A DNA stretch of 64,000 bases, taken from Parasporobacterium paucivorans DSM 15970. GTDB lineage: Bacteria; Bacillota; Clostridia; Lachnospirales; Lachnospiraceae. Below, piece after piece: positions 30,956 through 43,023 of this stretch. The stretch is from NCBI RefSeq assembly GCF_900141895.1, contig NZ_FQYT01000004.1, positions 1 through 64,000 on the forward strand, written 5' to 3'. The translations under genes and the position numbers were made by a program. The notes beneath the pieces are model-generated. The model did not search any database. It saw only the letters and a list, made by a program, of their open reading frames with translations, and was not told the origin of the DNA. The number at the start of each line of letters is the position of its first letter. The first letter of the stretch is position 1.

Positions 30956-32140
30956 CTAATTGTCGAAGTTCTCTTTCAGTTTATCCCTGAAGCCCTTCTT
31001 TTTACCGCTTTTTTCATCTTTGGCGGCTGTAACGGTTTCTTCCTGCACTTCCACAGTTCCACCCATGGTCTTATCGAATCCCAGCAATGCCTCTTTTTGC
31101 TCACTGCTCAGTTTTCTCGGTACCTGAACGACCAGGGTCACATAATGGTCCCCGCGGACATTTTTATTCCGGAGAGTCGGAACACCCTTGCCTTTCAGCC
31201 TTACCTTTGTATCTGTCTGGGTTCCCGGACTGATTTTAAACAGAACGTCCCCATCTATCGTTTTTATTTTTATGTCGCCGCCAATTGCCGCCTGTGCAAA
31301 GGAGATAGGTGATGTGGAAAACAGATCAAAACCTTGCCTCTGGAATAAAGGATGCCTCGAAACAACCACTTCCACGAGAAGATCTCCTCTCGGACCGCCT
31401 TGAGATCCCGGCTCGCCCTTGTCACGGATTCGAATGCTTTGTCCGTCGTCAATGCCTGCAGGCACAGATACCTGTATCCTTTTCTTCGCGCTTTTATAGC
31501 CGGTTCCGTGGCAGTCCGTGCATTTTTCCTTGACTACCTTACCGGTGCCGTTGCACTCTGGGCATGTCTGCACGTTACGGACAGTTCCAAAAATCGACTG
31601 CTGTTCATACATTATCTGTCCCTGACCCTGGCATTTGCTGCAGGTCACCGGCTGCGTCCCCGGTTTAGCTCCGGTTCCATGACAGGTCGGGCACTCTTCT
31701 TTTAAAATAAGCTCGATTTCTTTTTCGCATCCGAAGACAGCCTCTTCAAAAGTTATCCGGATAGATGCCCTGATGTTGGCTCCTCTTTGCGGACCGTTAT
31801 TCGCCCTGCGGTTTCTGCCGCCCCCAAAGAAATCGCCGAATATATCGCCGAATATATCGCCCATGTCACCCGAATTGAAATCAAAGCCTCCACCGCCGGC
31901 ACCGCCGCCTCCGTTGAATGCCGAGTGTCCGAACTGGTCATATTGCTTTTTCTTTTCCGGATCGCTTAGCACGGAATAGGCTTCCGCAGCCTCCTTGAAT
32001 TTCACTTCCGCCTGCTCGTCTCCCGGGTTACTGTCTGGGTGATATTTTTTTGCTATTTTTCTGTATGCTTTTTTCAGGGCATCGTCGGTTGCATTTCTGT
32101 CAACGCCGAGTACCTCATAATAATCTCTTTTTTCTGCCAT
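30956..32140 (-). CDS. dnaJ: Chaperone DnaJ
   Basis: This 394-residue type I Hsp40 has a J domain with HPD ([11 protein letters not shown]), a Gly/Phe-rich linker (about 76-115), four zinc repeats of the CxxCxGxG type ([32 protein letters not shown]), and substrate-binding domains. It stimulates DnaK. I prefer ATG 32140 ([10 protein letters not shown]) with AAAGGTGATAG upstream. A 14-base-pair hairpin lies between dnaK and this gene. Confidence 0.96.
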   Translation of the reverse strand: MAEKRDYYEVLGVDRNATDDALKKAYRKIAKKYHPDSNPGDEQAEVKFKEAAEAYSVLSDPEKKKQYDQFGHSAFNGGGGAGGGGFDFNSGDMGDIFGDIFGDFFGGGRNRRANNGPQRGANIRASIRITFEEAVFGCEKEIELILKEECPTCHGTGAKPGTQPVTCSKCQGQGQIMYEQQSIFGTVRNVQTCPECNGTGKVVKEKCTDCHGTGYKSAKKRIQVSVPAGIDDGQSIRIRDKGEPGSQGGPRGDLLVEVVVSRHPLFQRQGFDLFSTSPISFAQAAIGGDIKIKTIDGDVLFKISPGTQTDTKVRLKGKGVPTLRNKNVRGDHYVTLVVQVPRKLSSEQKEALLGFDKTMGGTVEVQEETVTAAKDEKSGKKKGFRDKLKENFDN

Positions 32141-32167
32141 TTCTATCACCTTTCAACCAAATACACC

Positions 32168-32203
32168 GAAATATGGAAACACTTTTCAATGTTCCCATAT
32201 TTC
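32168..32203. repeat. Hairpin between dnaK and dnaJ
   Basis: Fourteen-base arms (32168-32181 and 32190-32203) pair with one G-U on the reverse-strand RNA around an eight-base loop. No T run follows, so it looks like a processing or stability element rather than a terminator. Confidence 0.6.
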
Positions 32204-32239
32204 CGGTCTGTATCCATGTATTAATCTGTCTGGTTTATT

Positions 32240-34123
<1,884 letters not shown>

Positions 34124-34744
34124 TTAGTTTGCGACTTTTACCATGCTGTAGCGGACTACGCTGTCACGGTAGGTGTATCCCTTTTGGAACTCTTCGACAA
34201 CCACATTGGCTCCGACGCTCTCATCTTCCACATGCATAACCGCATTGTGGAAATCCGGGTTGAATTCTTTATTCAAAGCCTCTATTGGCATGACTCCAAG
34301 ATCTGTGATGCTCTGCATAAGCTGTTTGTAAACCATGTCCATCCCCTGTGCGAAAGGCTCTTTAACCTCTTCCTCCGACAGGGTCAGTAAACCTCTCTCA
34401 AAACCGTCTATCACGGGAAGAAGTTTTTCGATGACCTTCTTCGCTCCCACGTCATACATGGCTGCCTTTTCTTTCTCCGTACGTTTCCGGAAGTTCTCAA
34501 ACTCGGCCATGTTTCTCTTCAGCTTATCCGTAAGCTCTTCTACCTGCTGTTCATGTTTGTCTTTTTTTATTTTTTTGCTTTTTTTCGTGGATGATTCATC
34601 GTGGCAGCTGTCCTCTTCCGTGTTTTCTTCCCCGGCCGGCACTTCTTCTGTCTTCACTGTGTCCTCCTGGATAGTAATTTCCTGGTCTGTGTCTGCCTCT
34701 TCCAGGTTTTTATTTTCCGTGTTCATATTCTGCTTTTCCTCCAT
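34124..34744 (-). CDS. grpE: Nucleotide exchange factor GrpE
   Basis: This is about 206 residues, with an acidic disordered amino part (residues 1-60) carrying a lysine block, a long coiled coil (EELTDKLKRNMAEFENFRKR) and the carboxyl beta domain (FNPDFHNAVMHVED). It releases ADP from DnaK. The exact start is uncertain: GTG 34759, ATG 34744 and ATG 34726 are all in frame, and I chose 34744 as the first ATG. It follows hrcA closely. Confidence 0.94.
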   Translation of the reverse strand: MEEKQNMNTENKNLEEADTDQEITIQEDTVKTEEVPAGEENTEEDSCHDESSTKKSKKIKKDKHEQQVEELTDKLKRNMAEFENFRKRTEKEKAAMYDVGAKKVIEKLLPVIDGFERGLLTLSEEEVKEPFAQGMDMVYKQLMQSITDLGVMPIEALNKEFNPDFHNAVMHVEDESVGANVVVEEFQKGYTYRDSVVRYSMVKVAN

Positions 34745-34765
34745 AATGATATTTCCCACCTTCCA

Positions 34766-35815
34766 TCAGTTTTTCCTGAATGCATTATCAAGCTGGGTCT
34801 TGACCTTATTTAAAGCCTCTACGACTTTCTCGTAGTCCATCCTTTTGGGTCCGATAATTCCTATAGTCCCCTGTACGCCTTCTTCAATCTCGTAAGTTGC
34901 TGTCACCACGCTGCAGTCCTGCATATTTTTCACTGTCAGTTCCTGCCCTATGTAAATCTGAATCCCTGTATTTCTTTCAGGGTTCAGCTGCTCCGCAATC
35001 AGATTGGTCAACATTTTCTTTTCTTCCAAGGTATAGATCAGCTCACTGGCTTTTTCCCTGTCGCTGAGCTCTGGATATTTAAATATGTTCGTTGCTCCTG
35101 AGGTATATACCTCCAGATCTTCCGAGGACGTAATGGCATCCGAAATGGCTGTCATAATATCTCTGATCAATTCACCGTGCTCACCTGCCTGGGCATTCAG
35201 TTTCGAAAAGATGCCCAGATTGATTTCTTCTATGCAAAGCCCCGTAAGGCTGGTATTCAGAAGAATATTGAATTTTAGCAGTTCTTCCTTGCTTAAATCC
35301 TTTTCAATACCAAAAAATCTGTTCTTGACAATGTTTCCGTCCAGTACAATGATGCAAAGCAACTTCCCCGGCTCCAGCATGGAAAGCTGGATAAACTTCA
35401 GCCGGCATTTTTTATGGTGCGGACTCGTAATCAGCGATGCATAATTCGTATTGTTCGCCAGGGATTTGGCTATATTTTGAAGGAGTTCCTCCACTTTATC
35501 AACCTTTTCATGCAGAAGATTCTCCAGTTCATTTACTTCCTGTTCCCTCTTCTCCAACTGATTCCGCTTATCCAGAAGCATGTAGTCCACATAGGTCCGA
35601 TATCCCTTATCAGAAGGAATACGGCCTGCCGAAGTGTATGGCTGAACAATATAACCCATTTCTTCCAGGTCCGCCATTTCGTTGCGGATTGTTGCCGAAC
35701 TCAGGTTTAAATCTGTATATTTAGAAATTGTCCTGGAACCAACCGGTTCACCGGTCTCAAGATATGTGAGGATGATGGCATCCAATATCTTCATTTTCCT
35801 ATCGTCTAACTCCAA
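34766..35815 (-). CDS. hrcA: Heat-inducible repressor HrcA
   Basis: This 349-residue repressor binds CIRCE and falls off when GroEL is busy. The amino winged helix (RTISKYTDLNLSSATIRNEM) and the GAF-like dimer region are recognised. It is first in the hrcA-grpE-dnaK-dnaJ operon and begins at a TTG with GAGGAAGTG upstream. A perfect CIRCE lies 52 bases upstream of its start, so it regulates itself, and a second site precedes htpG. Confidence 0.96.
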   Translation of the reverse strand: MELDDRKMKILDAIILTYLETGEPVGSRTISKYTDLNLSSATIRNEMADLEEMGYIVQPYTSAGRIPSDKGYRTYVDYMLLDKRNQLEKREQEVNELENLLHEKVDKVEELLQNIAKSLANNTNYASLITSPHHKKCRLKFIQLSMLEPGKLLCIIVLDGNIVKNRFFGIEKDLSKEELLKFNILLNTSLTGLCIEEINLGIFSKLNAQAGEHGELIRDIMTAISDAITSSEDLEVYTSGATNIFKYPELSDREKASELIYTLEEKKMLTNLIAEQLNPERNTGIQIYIGQELTVKNMQDCSVVTATYEIEEGVQGTIGIIGPKRMDYEKVVEALNKVKTQLDNAFRKN

Positions 35816-35866
35816 TTCTTCACTTCCTCAATTAATATATACAGTTGCGGTTGCCAGGTTCCTCTG

Positions 35867-35893
35867 TTAGCACTCATTGATGTAGAGTGCTAA
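35867..35893. promoter_or_regulatory. CIRCE operator of the hrcA operon
   Basis: TTAGCACTC, nine bases, GAGTGCTAA: a perfect match to the HrcA-binding element. It starts a few bases downstream of the predicted transcription start. Confidence 0.97.
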
Positions 35894-35906
35894 CATTGTT
35901 ATACTT

Positions 35907-35935
35907 AAGATAGCACTTGCAATTATTTTTGTCAA
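35907..35935 (-). promoter_or_regulatory. Sigma-A promoter of the hrcA-grpE-dnaK-dnaJ operon
   Basis: TTGACA (35935-35930), 17 bases, TATCTT (35912-35907) on the reverse strand. The start is predicted near 35900, just before CIRCE. Confidence 0.75.
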
Positions 35936-36034
35936 CACCCATTTTGAAAATGATGCAGACTCTTCAATCAATATACTTTATACGTTTTTTATGTTAAAAT
36001 GTATCCGAAAATCAATAGAATCAGGAGGACCGTT

Positions 36035-36460
36035 ATGACAAAAGAGGATTATATAAAAAGGATAAACGAAACCGGAACATTCATCCGCCACAATCACATG
36101 CGTATAACCGATGTAGGGGAAGATTATGCCCAGGGCGAAATGGAGCTTACGGACCATCTGCTGAACCATTACTCGTCCGTGCATGGAGGAGCTCTTTTCG
36201 CCCTGGCTGACACGGTAGCGGGAGTGGCCGCAACAAGCAGAAAAACGGTCTGCGTCACTCTGAGCGCCAATATCAATTACTTCAAAGGGGCATCTTCTGG
36301 GAAAATCACGGCTACCGCAAAGATGGCCAGCCGGACAAGCCGGACGGCCATCTTCGAGGTGGAGCTCACCAACGAAAAAGGGGAACTCCTTGCCAAATCC
36401 ATATATACATATTACGACACAAAGAAGCCTTTCGAACGGGGCCATGCCCTATCGGAATAA
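36035..36460 (+). CDS. PaaI-family hotdog thioesterase
   Basis: This 141-residue hotdog-fold protein of the PaaI/YdiI type has the signature HYSSVHGGALFALADTVAG, which holds the active-site Asn/His-Gly-Gly and Asp region. It would hydrolyse an acyl- or aryl-CoA thioester in the cytoplasm; the substrate is unknown. I chose ATG 36035 with AGGAGGACCGTT upstream, not the earlier ATG. It stands alone, and its last 12 bases overlap the end of the VWA gene on the other strand. Confidence 0.85.
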   Translation: MTKEDYIKRINETGTFIRHNHMRITDVGEDYAQGEMELTDHLLNHYSSVHGGALFALADTVAGVAATSRKTVCVTLSANINYFKGASSGKITATAKMASRTSRTAIFEVELTNEKGELLAKSIYTYYDTKKPFERGHALSE

Positions 36461-37726
36461 ATTTTCCGCACATGCCCTTGCCAGGTTATGCAGGGTACTG
36501 CAATCCAGCATCTTACAATAAGGAAGAAATGCATTGACCGTTTTCATGTGTTTCCATTTACTTTTAGGAATCGGATTCAGCCATATGATTTCTTCCACAT
36601 TTCTGTATATTTTGCGCATTGCGTTCTCTGCTTTGGCACTTCCGGTGGTCTTTGTATCGCTGATGACCAGAAGAACTGTATTGCGGGTAAGAGTTGACGG
36701 TTTCTGCCCGCCCAGTTTTTCCAGGGCATTCCCTATATCTGTCCCCTTCCCCCACAATCCGCTTTTTCTGACGTTGCTTTCGAATATTTCCATCCGATCC
36801 ATGTCCATCGGTCGCACGCGGACAAACCCCTCCGAAAACATATAGGTTTCCGAAAAACCCGAAATGTCATTCATGGATTTCACAAAACGCATGGCAAATT
36901 CCGAAAACTGCAGCATGGAAGAAGACACGTCACAGAGCATTACGATTTTCTTCTTGTTCCGGGGTCTTCTCTTGTATTCCAGGTTATAAAAGGAACCGCC
37001 CGTTTTCAGGCTTTCATGAATCGTCTTCCGGAAATCGAGACGTCCCCGCTTTCCCGAACGTTTATATTTCCTTGTGATTGCCCCATTGGTCTGGCGCACA
37101 AGAATCCGGATCAGGTTGATTGCCCTGGGAATCTCATTTTCCCTTATTTCGGAAATGTTCCTGTACAAAAGATCGTCTGCATTTTCGGGCACACGCACTG
37201 ACTCGGAGCCATGCAGCGCATCCATTGTTATGCGCCGGTCTATGACCTTCTGTACATAACTGCTGCTCAGAGGAGCATACCGGTCGTTGTTTGTGGCCAG
37301 ATTCAGATATTTCAGGACCTGTTCCCTGGATTCAGCAGACAGCCCGGTATATGCATCCATTATATTCTTTTCCAGTTCCATTGGTTTTTCAAGATGTTTG
37401 GAAAGATCTTCCCTGGCCGACTCCATCTTCTTTTCGTTTTCCAGCTCCATCGCTTTTTCACGGTGGACATTTTCTTCAAGCTGGCTCTCATTAATGAAAA
37501 AGTCGTCAAAAACCTCATTGAATGTTTTTTTCTCATTCTGGCTCTTAGCGAATATGCTGGCGAACGAAGTCCGTATGGTGTTTTCGTCTACGAGACCAAA
37601 CTCCAGGATGAGTCTCGCTGCATCAATTACGTCCGCGATTCCCACAGGAATCCCTGCCAGTCTGAGCAGATTGCAGAAGACTGCCAGATTTTCAGTATAT
37701 TTATTCTGCAAGCCAGCTATCATCAT
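36449..37726 (-). CDS. CoxE-like VWA-domain protein
   Basis: This 425-residue protein has a carboxyl von Willebrand A-type domain with the metal site DVSSSM (in VMLCDVSSSML) near residue 245. The amino half is a coiled, charged CoxE-type region. Such proteins work with the MoxR ATPase encoded directly upstream, whose last 26 bases overlap this gene; the pair usually inserts metal or remodels a client. The client is not nearby. ATG 37726 with GAGGAAGTCC is the preferred start. Confidence 0.85.
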   Translation of the reverse strand: MMIAGLQNKYTENLAVFCNLLRLAGIPVGIADVIDAARLILEFGLVDENTIRTSFASIFAKSQNEKKTFNEVFDDFFINESQLEENVHREKAMELENEKKMESAREDLSKHLEKPMELEKNIMDAYTGLSAESREQVLKYLNLATNNDRYAPLSSSYVQKVIDRRITMDALHGSESVRVPENADDLLYRNISEIRENEIPRAINLIRILVRQTNGAITRKYKRSGKRGRLDFRKTIHESLKTGGSFYNLEYKRRPRNKKKIVMLCDVSSSMLQFSEFAMRFVKSMNDISGFSETYMFSEGFVRVRPMDMDRMEIFESNVRKSGLWGKGTDIGNALEKLGGQKPSTLTRNTVLLVISDTKTTGSAKAENAMRKIYRNVEEIIWLNPIPKSKWKHMKTVNAFLPYCKMLDCSTLHNLARACAENLFR

Positions 37727-38570
37727 TTTGGACTTCCTCAATATCTTCATTGTTTTTCAGTACAAATCCCAGAGTTCTCAGTGCACTCGCCCTGTCGAGC
37801 CTTGAAACGCCCAGCGCCATCAGCGCTCCCAGCCAGTCGATGGATTCTGCTACGGAAGGTTTCTTGATTATATCCTCATTATCTCGCAGGGTTTTGACCG
37901 CCTCCGCCACCTCTCTGGCCAGACTCTTCTCCACATCAGGTACCTTCGCCTCCAGAATTCTGACTTCCTTCTCCACATCCGGATATTGGATATACAGATA
38001 TGCACAGCGGCGCTTCAGTGCCTCGGAAAGCGGACGAGTGTTGTTGCTGGTCAGAACAACAAACGGTTTCGATTTGGCCTTTATTGTTCCCAGTTCCGGT
38101 ATGGTGACCTGCATTTCCGACAGCACTTCCAGCAGCAGAGCTTCAAATTCTTCATCTGCCTTATCGATTTCATCTATCAGAAGGACGACCGGTTCTTCGC
38201 TGCGGATCGATTTCAGGAGCGGACGCTCCAGAAGATATTCCTTGCTGAACAGCGATCCTGTGAGCGCTTCCGGATCCTGGCCGCCTTCCTTCATGCGAAT
38301 CTGGATGGACAGGAGCTGCTTCTGGTAGTTCCATTCATAGAGTGCCTTACTCTCATCGAGTCCTTCATGGCACTGCAGACGGATCAGCTCTCTGTTTCCA
38401 GCCTTTGCAAGCGCCTTTGCAACTTCTGTCTTTCCGACGCCGGCAGCTCCTTCAACCAGCAGGGGCCTCCCGAGGAGGTTAGCCACATAAAGCGTGGTAA
38501 CCAGTTCCTCATCATAAATATATTTTTCCTCATCCATAATACGTTTTAGGTTTTCCATATCAAAATTCAT
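37701..38570 (-). CDS. MoxR-family AAA+ ATPase
   Basis: This 289-residue ATPase has Walker A GAAGVGKTEVA, Walker B LLIDEIDKAD and sensor 1 VVLTSNNTRPLS. It acts as a chaperone with its VWA partner, to which it is translationally coupled. Its ribosome site GGAGGCAGGGACAG touches the T run of the rubrerythrin terminator only a few bases upstream, and no separate promoter was found, so its expression may depend on read-through. Confidence 0.92.
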   Translation of the reverse strand: MNFDMENLKRIMDEEKYIYDEELVTTLYVANLLGRPLLVEGAAGVGKTEVAKALAKAGNRELIRLQCHEGLDESKALYEWNYQKQLLSIQIRMKEGGQDPEALTGSLFSKEYLLERPLLKSIRSEEPVVLLIDEIDKADEEFEALLLEVLSEMQVTIPELGTIKAKSKPFVVLTSNNTRPLSEALKRRCAYLYIQYPDVEKEVRILEAKVPDVEKSLAREVAEAVKTLRDNEDIIKKPSVAESIDWLGALMALGVSRLDRASALRTLGFVLKNNEDIEEVQNDDSWLAE

Positions 38571-38584
38571 CTGTCCCTGCCTCC

Positions 38585-38612
38585 AAAAAAGCCCATGGCA
38601 ATGCCACGGGCC
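38585..38612 (-). terminator. Intrinsic terminator after rubrerythrin
   Basis: On the reverse strand GCCCGTGGCA pairs with TGCCATGGGC (one mismatch) followed by six T residues. The T run is immediately before the moxR ribosome site. Confidence 0.88.
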
Positions 38613-38623
38613 CTTAATTTATA

Positions 38624-39163
38624 TTAGTAGTTCAGCGCTCTGATTTCAAAATATGCCATCTTATGCGCACATACAGGACAAACATCCGGTACTGTTTTTC
38701 CAACATGGATGTGCCCGCAATTGCGGCATTTCCAAACGACCACATCTTCTCTTGAAAACACCATGCCTTTTTCCAGGTTTTCAAGCAGTTTGAGGTATCT
38801 CTTCTCATGCTCGCTTTCCACTCCTGCTACACCCTCGAACAGTACAGCAATATCATCAAAGCCTTCTTCTTTTGCCGTAGCGGCAAATCCGGTATACATT
38901 TCCGTCCACTCATAGTGCTCTCCGGCTGCTGCTTCCTTAAGATTGACAGGAGTCGGCTGTATCCCATCATGAAGAAGCTTGAACCATAATTTTGCGTGTT
39001 CCTTTTCATTTCCGGATGTCTCTGTGAAAATGTCCGCAATCTGCTCGTATCCATCGCTTTTTGCCTGTGAGGCAAAGTATGCATATTTAATGGACGCCTG
39101 TGATTCACCTGCAAATGCAGTCTGAAGATTCGCTTCTGTTTTGGTGCCTTTAATTTTTCCCAT
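38624..39163 (-). CDS. Rubrerythrin
   Basis: This 179-residue protein has a ferritin-like diiron domain (repeated E-x-x-H pairs in [12 protein letters not shown] and [12 protein letters not shown]) and a carboxyl rubredoxin domain ([17 protein letters not shown]). It reduces hydrogen peroxide in anaerobes with electrons from NADH and rubredoxin. The ATG 39163 with GGAGAGCGTACT is chosen over a start at 39184. It has its own promoter and terminator. Confidence 0.95.
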   Translation of the reverse strand: MGKIKGTKTEANLQTAFAGESQASIKYAYFASQAKSDGYEQIADIFTETSGNEKEHAKLWFKLLHDGIQPTPVNLKEAAAGEHYEWTEMYTGFAATAKEEGFDDIAVLFEGVAGVESEHEKRYLKLLENLEKGMVFSREDVVVWKCRNCGHIHVGKTVPDVCPVCAHKMAYFEIRALNY

Positions 39164-39206
39164 AGTACGCTCTCCTTCTTTCATAAAAGTTCTCCACTGT
39201 ATCTAT

Positions 39207-39235
39207 AGAATACTTCAAATCCATGTCCATATCAA
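39207..39235 (-). promoter_or_regulatory. Sigma-A promoter of rubrerythrin
   Basis: TTGATA (39235-39230), 17 bases, TATTCT (39212-39207) on the reverse strand, about 44 bases before the ATG. No clear PerR or Fur box was noticed. Confidence 0.65.
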
Positions 39236-39259
39236 GTATTTTAAAGAATATCCGGACCG

Positions 39260-40423
39260 CTAGAGAAGATATCCGGCCATTACAAAATTGCTCAGATCCA
39301 CACCCCTGGGCGTTAGCGCAATGACATCCTCCGACCGGAAAATAAGCCCTTCCATTTCCATCCGAAGGGTAATTTCCCCATATACTTCAAAAAAGTCCAG
39401 CCCAAAGCTTCGGTTGAAGCCGCTGATGGAAATGCCATCTGTCATCCTCAACCCTAGGAACATGTACTCCGACATCCTGTCCTCTATGGAAAGCACTGTC
39501 TTTTCTGTCTGAATACTGTCCGGCCGGTTTGAATTTTCCAAATAACGCTTCATGTCTGCCGTATTCTTATATCTGGTTTCCTGTATGAGGGACGACGCGC
39601 CAAGCCCGATCCCGAGATAGTCTTTCCTTGTCCAGCAGTCGATATTGTGCCTGCACGCAAAGCCCGACCGGGAAAAATTCGAAATCTCGTACTGATGGTA
39701 CCCAAAATCCCGAAGGATTCCCTTAGTCATGTAGTACATTTCTCTTTCACATTCCTCATCCGGGAGGGACTCCAGCCCCTTTTTCCTCTCCGACAGAATT
39801 TTGCGAAAGAGGCCTGTTCCCTCCTCCACAATCAGGCCATAGGCTGAAATGTGCTGCGGACCCAGTCCGGCAACCTTCCTAAGCGTCTCCTCCCAGTCTT
39901 TCGTTTTCTGGTTCGGAAGCCCGCTCATCAGATCGACATTGATGTTGGAAAATCCGTTCTCCCGGAGAAGCTCATAGCTTTCCAGAAACATTCCATAGGT
40001 ATGGATGCGCCCAAGGGCCATAAGTTCCGTATCATCTGCCGACTGGAGTCCCAGGCTGATGCGGTTTACGCCTGCTGCGCGCATGGCTTTCGCCTTGCTC
40101 TCATCCAGGGTTCCCGGATTGCACTCCACACTGAATTCAACGTCGACCATGATATGGAAAGAACTCCGGAGCGTCCAAAATATCTCCTCCAGCTGGAAAG
40201 CCTCCAGACAGGACGGAGTCCCGCCCCCGACAAATACACTGCTGACCGAAACATCTTCGTATTGCTTTCCCAATATCCGTATTTCGCTGAGCAGGGCTTC
40301 CACATAGCGTTCTCTGGTCCGGGAGGATGATACAAAGGATAGGAAATCACAATATTCACATTTTTGTATGCAAAAAGGGATATGTATATATATCCCCATC
40401 TGCCTGTTCTCTTTAATCTTCAT
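39260..40423 (-). CDS. hemW: HemW-like radical SAM protein
   Basis: This 387-residue radical SAM protein of the HemN/HemW family has the cluster motif [11 protein letters not shown] (Cys-x3-Cys-x2-Cys) and GGGTPS. HemW is a heme-trafficking protein rather than the coproporphyrinogen oxidase. The ATG at 40423 overlaps the lepA stop by 11 bases; ATG 40399 (GIYIHIPFC) is equally possible. It forms the lepA-hemW pair found in most Firmicutes. Confidence 0.9.
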   Translation of the reverse strand: MKIKENRQMGIYIHIPFCIQKCEYCDFLSFVSSSRTRERYVEALLSEIRILGKQYEDVSVSSVFVGGGTPSCLEAFQLEEIFWTLRSSFHIMVDVEFSVECNPGTLDESKAKAMRAAGVNRISLGLQSADDTELMALGRIHTYGMFLESYELLRENGFSNINVDLMSGLPNQKTKDWEETLRKVAGLGPQHISAYGLIVEEGTGLFRKILSERKKGLESLPDEECEREMYYMTKGILRDFGYHQYEISNFSRSGFACRHNIDCWTRKDYLGIGLGASSLIQETRYKNTADMKRYLENSNRPDSIQTEKTVLSIEDRMSEYMFLGLRMTDGISISGFNRSFGLDFFEVYGEITLRMEMEGLIFRSEDVIALTPRGVDLSNFVMAGYLL

Positions 40424-42227
40424 CTAATTTTAATACGCTCATGAAAGCCTTCTGCGGGATCTCCACGTTGCCCACCAGACGCATCTTCTTCTTTCCTTCC
40501 TTCTGTTTTTCAAGAAGTTTCTTCTTTCTGGTTATATCGCCGCCATAGCATTTGGCAAGCACGTCCTTACGCATGGCTTTAACGGTCTCCCGGGCGATTA
40601 CCTTTCCGCCGATTGCCGCCTGGATCGGAATCTCAAACATCTGCCTTGGAATTTCATCTTTCAGCTTTTCGCACATTTTTCTTCCCTTTTCATAGGCCAT
40701 GGAAGTGTGCATAATGAAGGAAAGAGCATCCACCACATCCTTGTTGATCAGGACATCCAGTTTGACCAGCTCGGATCTTTCGTAGCCTTTAATTTCATAA
40801 TCGAAGGAGGCATATCCCTTGGACCTGGATTTCAGGGCATCGAAAAAGTCATAGACAATTTCATTGAGGGGAAGTTCGTATTTCAAAAGAGCCCTGGTCG
40901 TTTCAATATATTCCATTCCCAGATATACTCCCCTCCGGTCCTGGCACAATGACATGATCGGGCCGATGAATTCTGTGGTAACCATAATTTCAGCGTGCAC
41001 GATCGGTTCTTCCATGTATTCTATTTCTGTCTGAGGAGGAAGATTCGTAGGATTCGTCAGTTCAATCACACTTCCATCCGTCTTGTGTACTTTATATATA
41101 ACACTGGGTGCCGTGGTAACAAGGTCAATGTTATATTCTCTTTCCAGTCTTTCCTGAATGATTTCCAGATGAAGAAGTCCCAGAAATCCGCACCGGAATC
41201 CAAAGCCGAGCGCTGTACTGGTCTCCGGTTCAAATACGAGAGCTGCATCATTAAGCTGGAGTTTTTCCAGGGCATCCCGCAGGTCGGGATATTTGGCCCC
41301 GTCTGCCGGATACATTCCGCAGAACACCATGGAATTCACTTTTTTATACCCCGGAAGAGCCTCCTTCGCAGGATTCTGGGCATCCGTTATCGTATCGCCG
41401 ACACGGGTATCCTTGACATTTTTTATGCTGGCAGTTACATAACCTACAGTGCCTGCCGTCAGTTCCTCGCAGGGGATAAAGCAGCCCGGTCCGAAATATC
41501 CAACCTCCACCACCTGTGCATTTGCCCCCGTTGCCATCATCTTGATGGGGGTACCCGCTCTCACGGTTCCCTCCATGATCCTGCAGAATATAATGACACC
41601 TTTATATGAATCATAAATGCTGTCGAATATAAGGCCTTTCAGCGGCGCACTGCTGTCGCCTTCCGGAGCCGGTATCTTCGCCACGATCTGCTCAAGCACC
41701 TCTTCGATATTGATTCCGTTCTTGGCTGAAATCAGGGGAGCGCCCACCGCCTCGATGCCGATGACGTCCTCTATCTCGTGGATTACACGCTCCGGATCCG
41801 CACTGGGAAGGTCTATTTTATTGATGACCGGCACGACCTCCAGTTCATGATCCATTGCCATGTAAACATTTGCCAGCGTCTGGGCCTCGATACCCTGGGC
41901 GGCGTCCACGACCAGGACCGCGCCCTCACAGGCCGCCAATGCCCGGGAAACTTCATATGTAAAATCCACGTGCCCCGGGGTATCAATCAGGTTGAAGATA
42001 TACTCTTCGCCATTATTTGCTTTGTAAACAGTACGGACAGTCTGAGCCTTGATTGTGATTCCACGTTCCCTCTCTATGTCCATGTTGTCCAGCACCTGCG
42101 CCTGCATTTCCCGGCTGGTAAGCAGACCCGTCTTTTCGATAATCCGGTCTGCAAGTGTGGATTTTCCATGATCTATATGTGCAATGATGCAAAAATTTCT
42201 TATGTGCTTCTGATTTATTGCTGCCAT
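40413..42227 (-). CDS. lepA: Elongation factor 4 (LepA)
   Basis: This 604-residue translational GTPase has P loop [12 protein letters not shown], switch region DTPGHVDF and [10 protein letters not shown]. The carboxyl LepA-specific domain ([34 protein letters not shown]) is complete. It acts on stalled or mistranslocated ribosomes and aids 30S assembly. It has a good promoter upstream and is coupled to hemW. Confidence 0.98.
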   Translation of the reverse strand: MAAINQKHIRNFCIIAHIDHGKSTLADRIIEKTGLLTSREMQAQVLDNMDIERERGITIKAQTVRTVYKANNGEEYIFNLIDTPGHVDFTYEVSRALAACEGAVLVVDAAQGIEAQTLANVYMAMDHELEVVPVINKIDLPSADPERVIHEIEDVIGIEAVGAPLISAKNGINIEEVLEQIVAKIPAPEGDSSAPLKGLIFDSIYDSYKGVIIFCRIMEGTVRAGTPIKMMATGANAQVVEVGYFGPGCFIPCEELTAGTVGYVTASIKNVKDTRVGDTITDAQNPAKEALPGYKKVNSMVFCGMYPADGAKYPDLRDALEKLQLNDAALVFEPETSTALGFGFRCGFLGLLHLEIIQERLEREYNIDLVTTAPSVIYKVHKTDGSVIELTNPTNLPPQTEIEYMEEPIVHAEIMVTTEFIGPIMSLCQDRRGVYLGMEYIETTRALLKYELPLNEIVYDFFDALKSRSKGYASFDYEIKGYERSELVKLDVLINKDVVDALSFIMHTSMAYEKGRKMCEKLKDEIPRQMFEIPIQAAIGGKVIARETVKAMRKDVLAKCYGGDITRKKKLLEKQKEGKKKMRLVGNVEIPQKAFMSVLKLDED

Positions 42228-42285
42228 TCTTTCCTCCTGTACAGGGAATCTCGACTTGCTTCATCTGTCCCTATAAACTCAATCC

Positions 42286-42315
42286 ATTATATCCAAATCC
42301 GAAGGATTGTGTCAA
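42286..42315 (-). promoter_or_regulatory. Sigma-A promoter of lepA-hemW
   Basis: TTGACA (42315-42310), 18 bases, TATAAT (42291-42286) on the reverse strand, about 60 bases upstream of the lepA ATG. Confidence 0.8.
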
Positions 42316-42347
42316 CCGATGCATAACGGACAGGCTTCTTCTATTGA

Positions 42348-42944
42348 TTAATTGGGTTTGTTGGTCTGGGACCCATCTTCCGCAGTTGTTGGCGACGTGG
42401 TTGTTGGCGACGTGGTTGTTGGCGACGTGGTTATTGGCTCAGTTGTTGTCTCCGAAGTTGGCTCAGTTGTTGTCTCCGAAGTTGTCTCCGAAGCTGCCTC
42501 TGTCGTCTCCGCTAAGGTCTCCGTCTTGCCTTCCGTATCCAGTTCACCGGTTGATCCATTGCTGACAGTTGCCTGTTCTACATCCGTCGGCCTGTCTATT
42601 TCCACACTCGCGGTCTCCTGCTCTCCGGCAGCATCCGTTGATGCCGCTGTTGTTTCCCCGGTACCCGAAACAACAGATCCATTTCCAGCCAGGGTTCCTA
42701 TGAGTATGCTGATCAGAAGAATCAGTATAATTGCGCCGCCTGCCACCAGAAGTCTGTTCATTATTTTGTCGGAATTCCTGGGCGGACGGGGGTTCCTTCC
42801 GGCCGGGGGCCTTTCTTCAATCTCCAGCTGAAGGTCCCCCTCTTCATCACTCTCTTCACCCTGAAAAACGGTTTCCCCCTGCAGGTCCTTCAAAATGGAA
42901 TCTATGTCAAAATCATCCTGATCGTGTCCTTCAAATTTCTTCAC
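42348..42944 (-). CDS. Single-pass membrane protein with Ser/Thr/Glu repeat tail
   Basis: This 198-residue protein has an acidic cytoplasmic part (about 1-65), one membrane helix (LLVAGGAIILILLISILIG near 68-86), and an outside tail rich in Thr, Ser, Glu and Pro that ends in short repeats. The DNA for the tail has tandem 15-base and 24-base units. It has no enzyme motif. It starts at a GTG with GGAGGCGGC upstream. It might be a surface stalk or just a fast-changing tail. I do not recognise a family. Confidence 0.65.
   Translation of the reverse strand: MKKFEGHDQDDFDIDSILKDLQGETVFQGEESDEEGDLQLEIEERPPAGRNPRPPRNSDKIMNRLLVAGGAIILILLISILIGTLAGNGSVVSGTGETTAASTDAAGEQETASVEIDRPTDVEQATVSNGSTGELDTEGKTETLAETTEAASETTSETTTEPTSETTTEPITTSPTTTSPTTTSPTTAEDGSQTNKPN
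42385..42490. repeat. Tandem repeats in a membrane-protein tail
   Basis: GGCGACGTGGTTGTT occurs three times in a row (42391-42435, last copy with one change), and a 24-base unit beginning GGCTCAGTTGTTGTC occurs twice (42436-42483). Both lengths are multiples of three, so copy changes keep the reading frame. Confidence 0.9.
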
Positions 42945-43023
42945 TAAGCCGCCTCCTTTTCTTTTATGCGCGTCTTCGCTTTTTTACCGTGTTTCATTAT
43001 ATCACACTGACGGCTTTTGTAAA

